Shown: piece after piece, positions 32,981-44,284 of the stretch
Layout of the letters: every line of letters starts with the position of its first letter
Numbering within the stretch: position 1 is the stretch's first letter
Assembly: GCF_018130825.1 (NCBI RefSeq)
Contig: NZ_JAFCJS010000009.1
Location: 1-64,000, forward strand
Reading direction: 5' to 3'
DNA from: Bradyrhizobium liaoningense
Lineage (GTDB): Bacteria; Pseudomonadota; Alphaproteobacteria; Rhizobiales; Xanthobacteraceae
Length of the DNA stretch: 64,000 bases
The notes under the pieces: model-generated
Told to the model about the DNA's origin: nothing
The model's input: only the letters and a program-made list of their open reading frames with translations
Databases searched by the model: none
Position numbers and translations under genes: made by a program

Positions 32981-34216
32981 TTATTCCTCGCCCCTCTGCG
33001 CAACCCTGATCCCGTGGCTGATCCTGTCGCTCGGGTGCAGCACGACGCGGTCGCCTGCAGCGAGTCCCGCGACGACTTCGGCCGTGCGGCTATTGCGGTG
33101 ACCGATCTGGACCGGAACTGTCTTGGCGCGACCGTTCTCGTCGACAAAGACGGCCCACTGACTGCCTTTCCGGAACAAGGCACTCACTGGCACTGTCAGC
33201 GCATCAGGAGCGCTCCATGTGGTGACGTGGACGATGACGCGATAGTCGTGCCCGAGCGTGACCCAATTCTCGGGCGGGTCGCTGAAATCGATGGTCACGC
33301 GGACGCGCTGCTCCTCGATGCCGAGCGCGGAGACTTTCAGGAAGCCGGCCGGGTCCACACGGACCACGTTGCCGCTAATGGGCTGACCGCCCCAGCCATC
33401 GATCCGGACCGGCGCGCCGACCTTGATCTGGACCGCGTCGGTCGAGAGCAGGTCGGCCACGACCTCGAGATCGAGCGGGTTGCCAATATCTACCAGCGGC
33501 GTCCCGGGCAGAACCGTCGTCTCGCTGTCCTGGATGATCTTCAGCACCCGTCCGCTCGCCGGCGCCAGCACCCGGATGCAGCAGGTCGGCTCCGCTGGCG
33601 GGATAGCGCTTGCCGGGTCCATCAGCCGGGCCGCCAGGCTGGTCCGCACCGCGCGGCGCATCTCGACCTGGGCCTTGGCACTCTTTAGGGCGGCCTCGTT
33701 GGTGGCCACTTCGAATTTCGCCTTGTCGTGGGCCTGGGCCGAGGTGGATTGCGTCCGCAACAGCGTCTGCGCCCGCTGGAACTCGGTCCGCGAAAAATCC
33801 AGCGCGGCTTCGATCCGCTGCACCTCCGCCTCCTGCTGCTGAATCGCGGCATCTGCGGCCAGGACCTCGGCCTGCAGCTGGTCGTGCGAACGCGCGTCGA
33901 TGAAGCTGGGCAGCGCCGGCTGCATCAGGGCGACGGTCTGGTTCGCGGCAACCTCGTCGCCGACGTGGAGCGACGGCCCCTGCTCGCCGAGAGGATGCGA
34001 AATCCTCAACACCTTCCCTGCGATCGGCGCCGAGACGGTGTAGACGTGGCGCACGCGGGTCTTGCCGTCGTCGTCCGCCGTGACTTCAATGGGGCCCTTC
34101 GCGACGGTCGCGAGATCGACCAGAACCGGCCGCGGCCAGGCGAACCAGGCCAGCCCTGCGACGATCGCGGCCAGAAGCGCGGCGCCGATGATACGTTTGG
34201 TCCAGTTGGCGGGCAT
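32981..34216 (-). CDS. HlyD/RND-type periplasmic adaptor of an ABC exporter
   Basis: 411 residues from ATG at 34216. The N-terminal signal anchor IIGAALLAAIVAGLAWFAW is followed by a split lipoyl domain (VYTVSAPIAGKVLRI ... IRVLAPASGRVLKI), a long alpha-helical hairpin (about 95-205, Ala/Gln/Glu-rich) and a beta-barrel/membrane-proximal region ending VLHPSDRISHG. It links the inner-membrane FtsX-like permease to an outer-membrane channel. The last gene of a five-gene operon; the permease stop is 2 bases upstream of its ATG. Confidence 0.93.
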   Translation of the reverse strand: MPANWTKRIIGAALLAAIVAGLAWFAWPRPVLVDLATVAKGPIEVTADDDGKTRVRHVYTVSAPIAGKVLRISHPLGEQGPSLHVGDEVAANQTVALMQPALPSFIDARSHDQLQAEVLAADAAIQQQEAEVQRIEAALDFSRTEFQRAQTLLRTQSTSAQAHDKAKFEVATNEAALKSAKAQVEMRRAVRTSLAARLMDPASAIPPAEPTCCIRVLAPASGRVLKIIQDSETTVLPGTPLVDIGNPLDLEVVADLLSTDAVQIKVGAPVRIDGWGGQPISGNVVRVDPAGFLKVSALGIEEQRVRVTIDFSDPPENWVTLGHDYRVIVHVTTWSAPDALTVPVSALFRKGSQWAVFVDENGRAKTVPVQIGHRNSRTAEVVAGLAAGDRVVLHPSDRISHGIRVAQRGEE

Positions 34217-34218
34217 GG

Positions 34219-36582
<2,364 letters not shown>

Positions 36583-36586
36583 GTCG

Positions 36587-37294
<708 letters not shown>

Positions 37295-37344
37295 CGACGT
37301 CCTTTCAAGCCAGTGCCGTTCGCCGGCATCTCCCCGCGCGAAGG

Positions 37345-38019
37345 TCAGCCGTGACGATAGCCGCCGGAAGAGCCCTGACCGGATCGCCGGTCGAGATGGG
37401 GAAAGAACGCCGGCACCTGCGCGGCGTACCGCGCATAGGCCTCACCGAACGCGATCCGGGCCTCGCGCTCCTCGTCCCTGGCAAGCTTCACGTACATGAC
37501 GGTCAGCACCGGAAACATCGCCAGCGTCAGAACCGTCGGCCACTGCAACAGGAAGCCGAACATCACCAGCACGAAGCCGACATATTGCGGATGCCGGACG
37601 TAGCTGTAGGGGCCGGTCGCGGCCAGGCTGCGGGTCTGCTGCGCCTCGTACAGCACCCTCCAGGCGACCGAGATCAGGATGAAGCCGGCGGCGATGAAGA
37701 TGTAACTGAGAACGTGGAACGGTCCGGCGTGCGGATTGGTCTTCCAGCCGAACATCATCTCGAGCAGGTGGCCGGCGTCGTGGGAGAACCAGTCGACGCT
37801 CGGGTAGCGCGACTGCAGCCAGCCCGAAAGAAAATAGATGGTGAGCGGAAAACCGTACATCTCCACGAACAGCGCCACCAGGAACGCGCTGAAGGCGCCG
37901 AAGGAGCGCCAGTCGCGGGAAGTCTGCGGCTTGAAGAAGCTGTAGGCAAACAGGATGAAGACCGCCGAGTTGACGATGACGAGACTCCACAGGCCGTAAG
38001 CGGGCGCGGCGTCGTGCAT
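37345..38019 (-). CDS. isoprenylcysteine methyltransferase-like (ICMT/PEMT) membrane protein
   Basis: 224 residues with about five membrane segments. The C-terminal SAM-binding signature is clear: TGPYSYVRHPQYVGFVLVMF followed by MYVKLARDEEREARIAFGEA YARYAAQVPAFFP-type sequence. Such bacterial ICMT/phospholipid N-methyltransferase-like proteins methylate membrane-embedded substrates, and many have unknown targets. Its start codon overlaps the stop of the DUF2933 gene (TGATG), and GAGGAGCG precedes it, so the two are translationally coupled. It probably acts with the exporter downstream, for example modifying an envelope lipid. Confidence 0.88.
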   Translation of the reverse strand: MHDAAPAYGLWSLVIVNSAVFILFAYSFFKPQTSRDWRSFGAFSAFLVALFVEMYGFPLTIYFLSGWLQSRYPSVDWFSHDAGHLLEMMFGWKTNPHAGPFHVLSYIFIAAGFILISVAWRVLYEAQQTRSLAATGPYSYVRHPQYVGFVLVMFGFLLQWPTVLTLAMFPVLTVMYVKLARDEEREARIAFGEAYARYAAQVPAFFPHLDRRSGQGSSGGYRHG

Positions 38020-38273
38020 CACGCGCTCCTCGAATCGTTCGGCCGGCCGCCGCCATGATGGTGACCATGTCCGCCATGCATGAAGACGTGCATCAGCGGA
38101 CAGGCAAGGAGCGGGAGCCAGACCAGCAGCCCGAGCACGTGCGCCCTGTGCTCGGTGAACAGGAGTGCAGCGGCGATGGCCAGAAATCCGATCAGAACCA
38201 GACCTGCCTTCGCCCTCATGGACATGCCCTCGGCGCGACGCTCGCGATATGTGGACTGGTCCTGTACCGGCAT
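38019..38273 (-). CDS. DUF2933 small membrane protein
   Basis: 84 residues from ATG at 38273, chosen because CGGGAGCG lies 6 bases upstream. A hydrophilic start, one hydrophobic stretch (AGLVLIGFLAIAAALLFTEH), then HRAHVLGLLVWLPLLACPLMHVFMH, the DUF2933 hallmark, and a His/Gly-rich cytoplasmic or periplasmic end (GGHGHHHGGG). Family members are often found beside metal-resistance genes, and the histidines suggest metal binding (inference). It is the first gene of the operon and divergent from a His-rich secreted peptide. Confidence 0.85.
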   Translation of the reverse strand: MPVQDQSTYRERRAEGMSMRAKAGLVLIGFLAIAAALLFTEHRAHVLGLLVWLPLLACPLMHVFMHGGHGHHHGGGRPNDSRSA

Positions 38274-38446
38274 CGGCACGCTCCCGTTTTGTTGGAGCAT
38301 AGGAGGACCGCCGCCGTCGGCGTTGACGCAGATCAACCGCGCGCGAGGGCCGAGTTGCGGACGAAGCGCTCCCACTTTGAGATTGCTCAAAACCGATGTT
38401 GCGCGGGCAGCGTATCGTGAAGCCTTCGCAATCTGGAGAACCGAAC

Positions 38447-38692
38447 ATGATCACCAAGAAGCTTCTCGTCGCTGTCGGCGTCGTTTCCCTGCTGGCCGTT
38501 CCCGCGATGGCCCAATCCGCCGACAAGGAGAAGAACGGCCACCACTACAGCGGCGGGCCGAAGACCGAGGTCCCTCACCACATGGGCAAGAAACAGAAGA
38601 CCGGCACCTCGGCCAACGCCGAATCGGGCGGTCATCACTACACCGGCGGCCCCGGCACGTCGTCGCCTCACCACATGGGCGACAAGAAGTAA
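38447..38692 (+). CDS. small secreted His-rich peptide with tandem repeat
   Basis: 81 residues. The signal peptide MITKKLLVAVGVVSLLAVPA is cut after AMA. The mature part holds two copies of a roughly 20-residue unit, GHHYSGGPKTEVPHHMGKK and GHHYTGGPGTSSPHHMGDKK, separated by a Thr/Ser/Ala linker: eight histidines in 60 residues with two methionines. No family recognised. The repeated HH...HHM pattern suggests periplasmic binding of copper or nickel, but this is inference. It is divergent from the DUF2933 operon with a 173-base shared promoter region, so it may be co-regulated. Confidence 0.75.
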   Translation: MITKKLLVAVGVVSLLAVPAMAQSADKEKNGHHYSGGPKTEVPHHMGKKQKTGTSANAESGGHHYTGGPGTSSPHHMGDKK

Positions 38693-38735
38693 TCCCGACC
38701 TCGGCCGGTCTGCGAAGGCAAGGAGGCAGTGCGGC

Positions 38736-38904
38736 AGCTCGTAGGATGGGTTGAGCTCTTGCGAAACCCATCGCCTTGCCGGGCAGACGCACTATCTCTT
38801 GCTTCTCGTTAGCTCGACCCGATTGTGGGGATGAGCTTGATGGGTTTCGCTTCCGCCTTCGCTCTTCTAGCTACGGCGGACAAGTCGCTCTACGCATCCT
38901 ACGA
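38736..38904. repeat. 169-bp copy of the TAGGATGGGT inverted-repeat element
   Basis: It starts with the same AGCTCGTAGGATGGGT as the element at 30987 and keeps the CTTGCGAAACCCATCGCC and GATGGGTTTCGCTT interior. The right end (TACGCATCCTACGAC) is degenerate and separated by extra sequence. It occupies the space after the His-rich peptide gene. Confidence 0.65.
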
Positions 38905-38942
38905 CCTGAGACAGCCATACCACCGTCGCAAAGTTGAGTTTT

Positions 38943-39241
38943 TCAGCGGTTTGTCGGTTCCTGTGCTTTGGTCGATAGCTGCCTCAATCCATCTACGAAG
39001 TCATCGAAGCGCTCCTTTCCAACCTCTTCGGACCATTGCCGATGCAACTGCCGAAGACATCCGAAGATTGCTGCGACGACTTCATGTCCCCGTAACGTTA
39101 GATAGACCAGTCGGCGATCGCTGCCGTCGGCTGAGCCGCCGCTCGACATAGCCCAGGTCTTCAAGCTGGCCGAGCAGATAGTTCACAGCTTGTCGCGACA
39201 TCCTGACGCGCGAGCTCGGACAGTCTCATGCCATCCGGCAG
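38943..39241 (-). pseudogene. decayed MarR-type winged-helix regulator (two frameshifts, 5' end missing)
   Basis: Read on the minus strand, three consecutive pieces of one wHTH protein appear in three different frames: LPDGMRLSELAR (from 39241), then RVRMSRQAVNYLLGQLEDLGYVERR, then SADGSDRRLVYLTLRGHEVVAAIFGCLRQLHRQWSEEVGKE to the stop at 38943. Together they give the HTH, wing and C-terminal dimer helix of a MarR-like regulator. The upstream side is replaced by the GTGGGCACGGCGC repeat (39251 on), so the N-terminal helix is gone. Two frameshifts plus truncation argue against sequencing error. Confidence 0.75.
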
Positions 39242-39250
39242 CGGAAGAGT

Positions 39251-39344
39251 GGTGGGCACGGCGCTGCGCGCCTTTGCCCACCCTACGAAAGCCGTGCTAG
39301 CGCCAACTCGCCGACGATACGGAAGCTTCGCATCGGCGATCCGA
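39251..39344. repeat. first copy of a ~95-bp direct repeat flanking the SRPBCC gene
   Basis: The stretch GGTGGGCACGGCGCTGCGCG ... CCTACGAAAGCCGTGCTAG ... CGCCGACGATACGGAA ... CATCGGCGATCCGA recurs in the same orientation at 40026-40126 with a few substitutions and small indels. The left part belongs to the GTAGGGTGGGCAAAG family. The remainder is specific to these two copies in this window. Confidence 0.75.
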
Positions 39345-39358
39345 CGCCCCGCACACCC

Positions 39359-39775
39359 TCACGACGTCTTCTGCTTCGCCTCGACGTAGCGTGCAAAATT
39401 GTCGAGGATCGCCTGCCAGCCGCCTTGCTGCTGCTCGACCGAGTGCGTCGGTTCGCTGTCGAAGACAACGCGGACGACGACGCCCTTCGGACCGGGGACG
39501 AACTCGACTTCGGCCTTGCGATCGCCGAACGCATATTCGATCAGCTTGTGCTCGACGATCGTCGTGTAGGTGCCGGCGAAATCAAAGCCCATGCTGCCGT
39601 CCTTGGCCTCCATGCGCGAGGAGAAGGCGCCGCCCTCGCGCAGGTCGACCGTGGCCCTGGTCGTGTGCCAGTCGTCGGACGCGGCGTTCCACTTCACGAT
39701 ATCGGCAGGCGTCGTATAGGCACGCCAGACCTGATCGATGGGGGCGGCGACGCTGGTTTCGACGGTGATCCTCAT
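39359..39775 (-). CDS. SRPBCC (START/AHSA1-like) family protein
   Basis: 138 residues from ATG at 39775 (GGAG 8 bases upstream; a second ATG at 39781 is too close to it). It shows the classical start RITVETSVAAPIDQVWRAYT, FSSRMEAKDGSMGFDFAGTY, VVRVVFDSEPTHSVEQQQGGWQAILDNFARYV: the AHSA1 pattern ending in GGWQ..L.nf..yv. The hydrophobic helix-grip cavity binds unknown ligands. Such genes often pair with ArsR-type regulators. Here only the decayed MarR-like remnant lies beside it. It sits between direct repeats. Confidence 0.9.
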   Translation of the reverse strand: MRITVETSVAAPIDQVWRAYTTPADIVKWNAASDDWHTTRATVDLREGGAFSSRMEAKDGSMGFDFAGTYTTIVEHKLIEYAFGDRKAEVEFVPGPKGVVVRVVFDSEPTHSVEQQQGGWQAILDNFARYVEAKQKTS

Positions 39776-40179
39776 GGGCATTGCTCCAATTGCGACTTTG
39801 GCGGCTCGAATTGACGAAATCACGTCACGTGTGCCGGGTCCATCTCCGGCAGCTTCGGAACGTGTCCACCCAAGGACGATCGAGACCGGTCCACGCCGAC
39901 ATGGCCCGGCCGTCAATGCGCTAAAAAGTTGGAAAATCGTAGGGTGGGCAAAGCAACTTGTCCGCCGTGGCTCGAAGAGCGAAGGCGGAAGCGTGCCCAC
40001 CAACTTGTGTGCCGTCGGGAAGAATGGTGGGCACGGCGCTCTGCGCGCCTTTGCCCACTCTACGAAAGCCGTGCTAGTGTCCGCTCGCCGACGATACGGA
40101 ATCTTGCCTTCGCATCGACGATCCGATTTGCGACGACCAATGTTGATGGGTTTCGCTTCCGGCCGGCATCATCAAATCG
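39776..40179. other. 404-base intergenic region made largely of repeats
   Basis: No gene seen. 39938-40064 is a composite inverted repeat of the GTAGGGTGGGCAAAG family (arms CGTAGGGTGGGCAAAG at 39938-39953 and CTTTGCCCACTCTACG at 40049-40064, one mismatch). 40026-40126 is the second copy of the ~95-bp direct repeat. About 40146-40165 is a trace of the GATGGGTTTCGCTT family. The first 160 bases must hold the promoter of the SRPBCC gene. Confidence 0.7.
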
Positions 40180-41481
40180 TCATTGCCCGAGTTGCTGAAG
40201 AACGGCGGACCACAACGCCAGCGGCTCCCTGAGGGCTCCCGGCTCGGACGGCTTCTGGCGAACGGCCGTGTGCACCATGACGAGCTTCGAGGCCGGATCG
40301 ACCAGGATGACCTGGCCACGGATCCCGAGCAGGGCAAATCTGCGCTGCTCGCCGGGGAGGAGCCACACCTGATAGCCGTAGCCGAAATAGGGCGTGGCCA
40401 CGCGTGGGGCGAGATGACCATCCTCTGGTCTGACGGTCGTGGCATCCAGCAGCCACTGCCGGGGGATCAATTGACGACCTTCCCAGGTGCCGTCGTGTGC
40501 GAGCAGCCGGGCGAGGCGCGCATAGTCGCGCAAGGTTGCGTTGAAGCAGCAAAAGGCAATCTCCTGCCCGCTGCCATCGATTGCCCATGAGGCATCCGCC
40601 TCGGTGCCGATGACATTCCAGATCCGGTCGTGGAGATAGTCGGCAACCGGCGTGCCCGTGGCGGCGCGCAGGACGAGGCCCAGGATCTCGGTTTCCACGC
40701 TCGCATAGTGCCATCGGGTGCCCGGCGGCGCGGTTCTTGTATTGAATTGCGCGACGACGGCGGTGGGATCTCTTGTCTCTTCGACGAACAGAGCTCGCCC
40801 AAGCCGGGCGATGTCATCGTTCCCGTCATAGACCTCCGAAAACGCGACGCCCGAGGACATGTTCAGCAGGGCGCGGATGGAGGTGTTTCCATATTCCGTT
40901 CCTGCAAGGCCGGAGACATAGGTCGAGACGAGGTCGTCGATCGACTTGATCCGTCCCTCCGAGACCGCGATCCCGACCAGCATGGCGACCAGCGTCTTGG
41001 CCATGGACTGCGAGAGAAAGCGGTCGTGGTCGGTCCGCGCATATTGATAGTGCTCGTACAGGATGGTGTCGTCCCTGGCGATCAGCAGTCCCGTCACCGG
41101 ATTGCGCTTGAGGTAGTCCGCGATGCTCAGCCGCTCCGTGCCAAAGCTGTAGGCGATCGATGGCTCCGGCGCGCGCTTGAAGTGCCAGGGCGCCGTCGCG
41201 CGACCGATCGGGCGGGAAGGATAGATCTCGCCGAAATGGCTGTAGACTCCGACGAGCTTGTCGAGCTGGGTGGTGGTCCCGCGCGTGCCGACCGGATAGC
41301 CGGCAGCCGCGCCGTAAAGCTCGGCATCGGGGCCGCTATCCGAAAAGACCGGCCCCGGCTCGCGGGAAGAGTTTTGGGCGTCCTGTGCGCAAGCCAAGGG
41401 GGCCCAGAGCGCAGAGACGAGAGTGACAGCCAAGAAAAGCCCGCGGCAACCGCGCGGCCTGCGGAGTGCTCCCCAATTCAT
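40180..41481 (-). CDS. secreted serine hydrolase (class C beta-lactamase/esterase family)
   Basis: 433 residues from ATG at 41481, which has a strong GAGGAGG ribosome site. A signal peptide (RGLFLAVTLVSALWAPLACA) precedes the beta-lactamase-fold domain. The catalytic S-x-x-K lies in FLSQSMAKTLVAMLVG, the Y-x-N-type tyrosine probably in RWHYASVETEILGLVL, and the third motif region near the end reads LLGIRGQVILVDPASKLVMV, with G-x-x-G-Q replacing H/K-T-G. This combination is typical of the EstB/6-aminohexanoate-dimer-hydrolase-like group rather than true beta-lactamases. The substrate is unknown. It is divergent from the GNAT gene at 41717. Confidence 0.9.
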   Translation of the reverse strand: MNWGALRRPRGCRGLFLAVTLVSALWAPLACAQDAQNSSREPGPVFSDSGPDAELYGAAAGYPVGTRGTTTQLDKLVGVYSHFGEIYPSRPIGRATAPWHFKRAPEPSIAYSFGTERLSIADYLKRNPVTGLLIARDDTILYEHYQYARTDHDRFLSQSMAKTLVAMLVGIAVSEGRIKSIDDLVSTYVSGLAGTEYGNTSIRALLNMSSGVAFSEVYDGNDDIARLGRALFVEETRDPTAVVAQFNTRTAPPGTRWHYASVETEILGLVLRAATGTPVADYLHDRIWNVIGTEADASWAIDGSGQEIAFCCFNATLRDYARLARLLAHDGTWEGRQLIPRQWLLDATTVRPEDGHLAPRVATPYFGYGYQVWLLPGEQRRFALLGIRGQVILVDPASKLVMVHTAVRQKPSEPGALREPLALWSAVLQQLGQ

Positions 41482-41716
41482 TGGACTTGCCTCCTCGCAC
41501 GTTCTTGCGTGTGCGCTTTTGAGAGCAATCTCGCAAGCCGGTGATGAGAGGCATGCTATCATCAGGAGTGGATGGAGTCAGCCTATGGCTCATGGCCGAC
41601 ATTGGCGCCAACTGGGCGGCGCTGGTGTTTCGGCTTAAGATACGGACGTCGTCATCCAGGACATTCTCGCCAATCTTGATTGATTGCTCATCTCCGACGG
41701 CCGAGCGAACTGCGTC

Positions 41717-42163
41717 ATGACCATTATTTCCGTTGAACGGATCGCCGATACTCTTCCCGCAGATTTTCCCGAGTTGGAGGCCGACGCCAAGGCGGATGGA
41801 CACGCGAACATGACCCGCCTGGTCGCGGAATTCGCACACGATCGAGGCATGTTTCACGCGATATTCACGTGCCTCCTGGGTGGCAGGTTAGTAGGGATCG
41901 GAGCGATCACCAACGAGCCTGCGCCGACGCCGATACCCATGTGGCGGATGCGGCGACTTTACGTGCACCGCAACCATAGAAGACGCAGAATTGCCCAGGC
42001 CATCGCGAACGCCTTGCTGCAAGAAGCGGTCGGGAAGGCCTCCATTGTGACTGTCCACGCAGGACATGAGGGCGCGGCCCGGTTTTGGGAGGCAGTTGGA
42101 TTTCGCCAGGTAGAGGGTCAACCGTGGTCTCACGAAACAGTCATATCGACCCTGGAGGCCTGA
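41717..42163 (+). CDS. GNAT family N-acetyltransferase (paralogue of the gene at 31173)
   Basis: 148 residues from ATG at 41717. CLLGGRLVGIGAITNEPAPT, MRRLYVHRNHRRRRIAQAIA and TVHAGHEGAARFWEAVGFRQV are the GNAT strands and acetyl-CoA loop, and they correspond position by position with the protein at 31173-31622, as does the N-terminal helix ERIADTLPADFPELEADAKADGH. The two genes are therefore within-genome duplicates or separately gained relatives. The amine substrate is unknown. The frame could start further upstream (41684), but the homology to the paralogue begins at the chosen start. Confidence 0.88.
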   Translation: MTIISVERIADTLPADFPELEADAKADGHANMTRLVAEFAHDRGMFHAIFTCLLGGRLVGIGAITNEPAPTPIPMWRMRRLYVHRNHRRRRIAQAIANALLQEAVGKASIVTVHAGHEGAARFWEAVGFRQVEGQPWSHETVISTLEA

Positions 42164-42223
42164 GGCCCGTCGGATGAGTCGAGCTTTGGCGAAGCCCTCC
42201 CCGTCCGAAGCCGACGGTCCCGC

Positions 42224-44191
42224 TCACCGGACGCACACGTTCTGAAGCTGGCCGCGGAGATACGCGTTTTCCCGTTCGAGCGCCTGATTCCAGGCCAGCA
42301 GTCCGAAGCGCCTGGTGTCCACTCGGGACCAGAAAGCTCCGGGCGCGCGCCGCCAGAGCGGAAGCGTTGCGATCGCGACTGCGCATTGGCCGCCCATGTC
42401 CATGACCTCGGCGAGCTCGACGAGGCCGAATGGAATCGGGGAGTCGACCGAGCCGGCAAAATCCCCAGGGTTGCTGCGCGCGGCTTCCAGCGCGGTCTCG
42501 AAACCGATCCGGAAGAACGAGCGTGCGCCGGTCTCGTCGCCGAATGCGAGGGAAATGCGGGCTGCATGAAAGGCCGCCGCGATGGTCTTGGTGGTCAGGA
42601 TCGGGGAGAACGAGCGCCAGTCCAGCTCGGCCGCGAACGAGAACCATTTGAGGGCGTCGTCCAGCGTACCCGACAGCTCGCACAGGCAACCCGCCAGGAA
42701 CGCCAGCGAGATGCGCCAGCGCTGCACATGGGGGTTGGTCGTGTGCCGGGTGCTCCGGCAATAGCTTTCGATCCGCCCGATCAGCTCGCCGGCCGCCTGC
42801 GCCCGGCGGCGTTCGAGAATGCGATAGCCCGCAACGCAAAGGGCTGCGCCCCGGTCCGCCGAGTCCGGACGGGCATTGTCGGCAACCCAGCTGGCGAGCC
42901 GGCCGAGCACCGCCGCGTCGTCGAGGCGCTCACCGACCTGGACCAGCGTCCGGTACAGCCACGGATTGTCGTAACATCCACCGAAATCGAGCACCGCCGC
43001 TCCGCTCGCGGACAGCGCGTCGGCGAAGGCGGGGTGGCGGAAGGATTCGCGCAGCTCCTCGGCCCTGGCGAAGGGATTGGCGGAGGCAACGACCAGGATC
43101 CATTCGCCCTCGACATCGCTGTCGAGGGGCACGCGGACCAGCCGGCGGGCGGCTTGCTGCCATTTGAAGCCGCCGGGCGCCGTTTGCGTGTAGCGGGCTT
43201 CGACCACGAAATCCTCGACCAGCCCCTCGCGCAATTTGGCCCAGTCGAAGACGTGGTGGTGGTACGGATTGGGATCGCTTCCGGTCTCGTCAGACCATCG
43301 GTCCGGAACGCTGGCAACCAGACGCCCGTCCGGCTTCAGCACCCGTGCGAACTCCTTCGCCACGGCTGTCCAGTTTTCGACATGCTCGATCGTCTCCATC
43401 GAGACGATGAGATCGACGGATGCATCGGCAAGGTGCTGGAGGCGCGAGGCATCTCCCGTCTCGAAGCGCAGGTTTGGCCCGCCGTAATTCGCGTTCGCAT
43501 ACGCCACGGCCTTGGCATCGACATCGACGCCGATGATTTGCGCGGCCTGGCTGGTCGCGGCGATCACCGCGGAGCCGTAGCCGAGCCCGCAGGCGCAATC
43601 GAGCACGGTGTCGCCGGGCCGGACGAGCGAAGCGGCCAGCGCATAGCGAACCACATGCGCATCGGCGCGCGATCCGCTTTCGCGCAGCATGTCCATATGG
43701 AGATTGCGTTCGCCCAGCAGGGTCTCCACCGGCCATCGCGAAGCCGCCTCCGCCGGGATGCGCTGGTAGACGGCATGACGCGGTAGCACATCATCCTGCA
43801 TGCGCTCGTAGTCGGATGTGGCGAGCGAGGCCGGATGGCGTCGCCATCCCCGCGCGAACAGCCGGTTCTCGAGCGGCGCGCGAAGGCCGGCAACGCCGGG
43901 ACCAATGAGGAACAGGCTTTGCAACTCATCCTGCGCCGTGATCGTCTCGATCAGGACAAGCGTGTCGTTCGCGGCGGCGATTTCGACGACGGCGACAGGC
44001 TTGGGCGGAACGCGCGCATCGCTGCCGCGTGAAATCCAGCGTGGATGCTCGCATGCTCCCTCGCCGACGGCATGGGCATCGCAGCCCATGAGCAGCAGCT
44101 CATGCAGCAGATTCGGGTCGCGGGCATTCCATTGCACGATCCGGCACGGACCAAAGATGCGCGTGATCGCGGCAGCCGTTTCAATCGACAT
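42224..44191 (-). CDS. class I SAM-dependent methyltransferase with extra N- and C-terminal domains
   Basis: 655 residues. A central methyltransferase domain (about 160-330) has motif I VLDCACGLGYGSAVIAA, IGVDVDAKAVAYANANY (acidic motif II), VDLIVSMETIEHVENW and FARVLKPDGRLVASVPDRW. The roughly 155-residue N-terminal region (VVEIAAANDTLVLIETI, YQRIPAEAASRWPVE) and a helical C-terminal half (about 400-655), with TPR-like helices (WRISLAFLAGCLCELSGTLD DALKWFSFAAEL), are unassigned. This layout resembles methyltransferases in glycan or rhamnan/exopolysaccharide clusters, but no such cluster is here. It could modify a sugar or lipid. Target unknown. Confidence 0.85.
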   Translation of the reverse strand: MSIETAAAITRIFGPCRIVQWNARDPNLLHELLLMGCDAHAVGEGACEHPRWISRGSDARVPPKPVAVVEIAAANDTLVLIETITAQDELQSLFLIGPGVAGLRAPLENRLFARGWRRHPASLATSDYERMQDDVLPRHAVYQRIPAEAASRWPVETLLGERNLHMDMLRESGSRADAHVVRYALAASLVRPGDTVLDCACGLGYGSAVIAATSQAAQIIGVDVDAKAVAYANANYGGPNLRFETGDASRLQHLADASVDLIVSMETIEHVENWTAVAKEFARVLKPDGRLVASVPDRWSDETGSDPNPYHHHVFDWAKLREGLVEDFVVEARYTQTAPGGFKWQQAARRLVRVPLDSDVEGEWILVVASANPFARAEELRESFRHPAFADALSASGAAVLDFGGCYDNPWLYRTLVQVGERLDDAAVLGRLASWVADNARPDSADRGAALCVAGYRILERRRAQAAGELIGRIESYCRSTRHTTNPHVQRWRISLAFLAGCLCELSGTLDDALKWFSFAAELDWRSFSPILTTKTIAAAFHAARISLAFGDETGARSFFRIGFETALEAARSNPGDFAGSVDSPIPFGLVELAEVMDMGGQCAVAIATLPLWRRAPGAFWSRVDTRRFGLLAWNQALERENAYLRGQLQNVCVR

Positions 44192-44284
44192 CCGACCTGA
44201 CCGAACGAGAACGGGACAGATTGCCCCCCGGATTGAACGTCCTCGCGCGCGAAATCAGGCGAAATCAACCAGCCCACTCGCGGG

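Noticed and set aside
38825..39151. 108-codon plus-strand frame
   Set aside because: Starts inside the repeat at 38736-38904 and runs opposite to the regulator remnant, whose three frames make biological sense.
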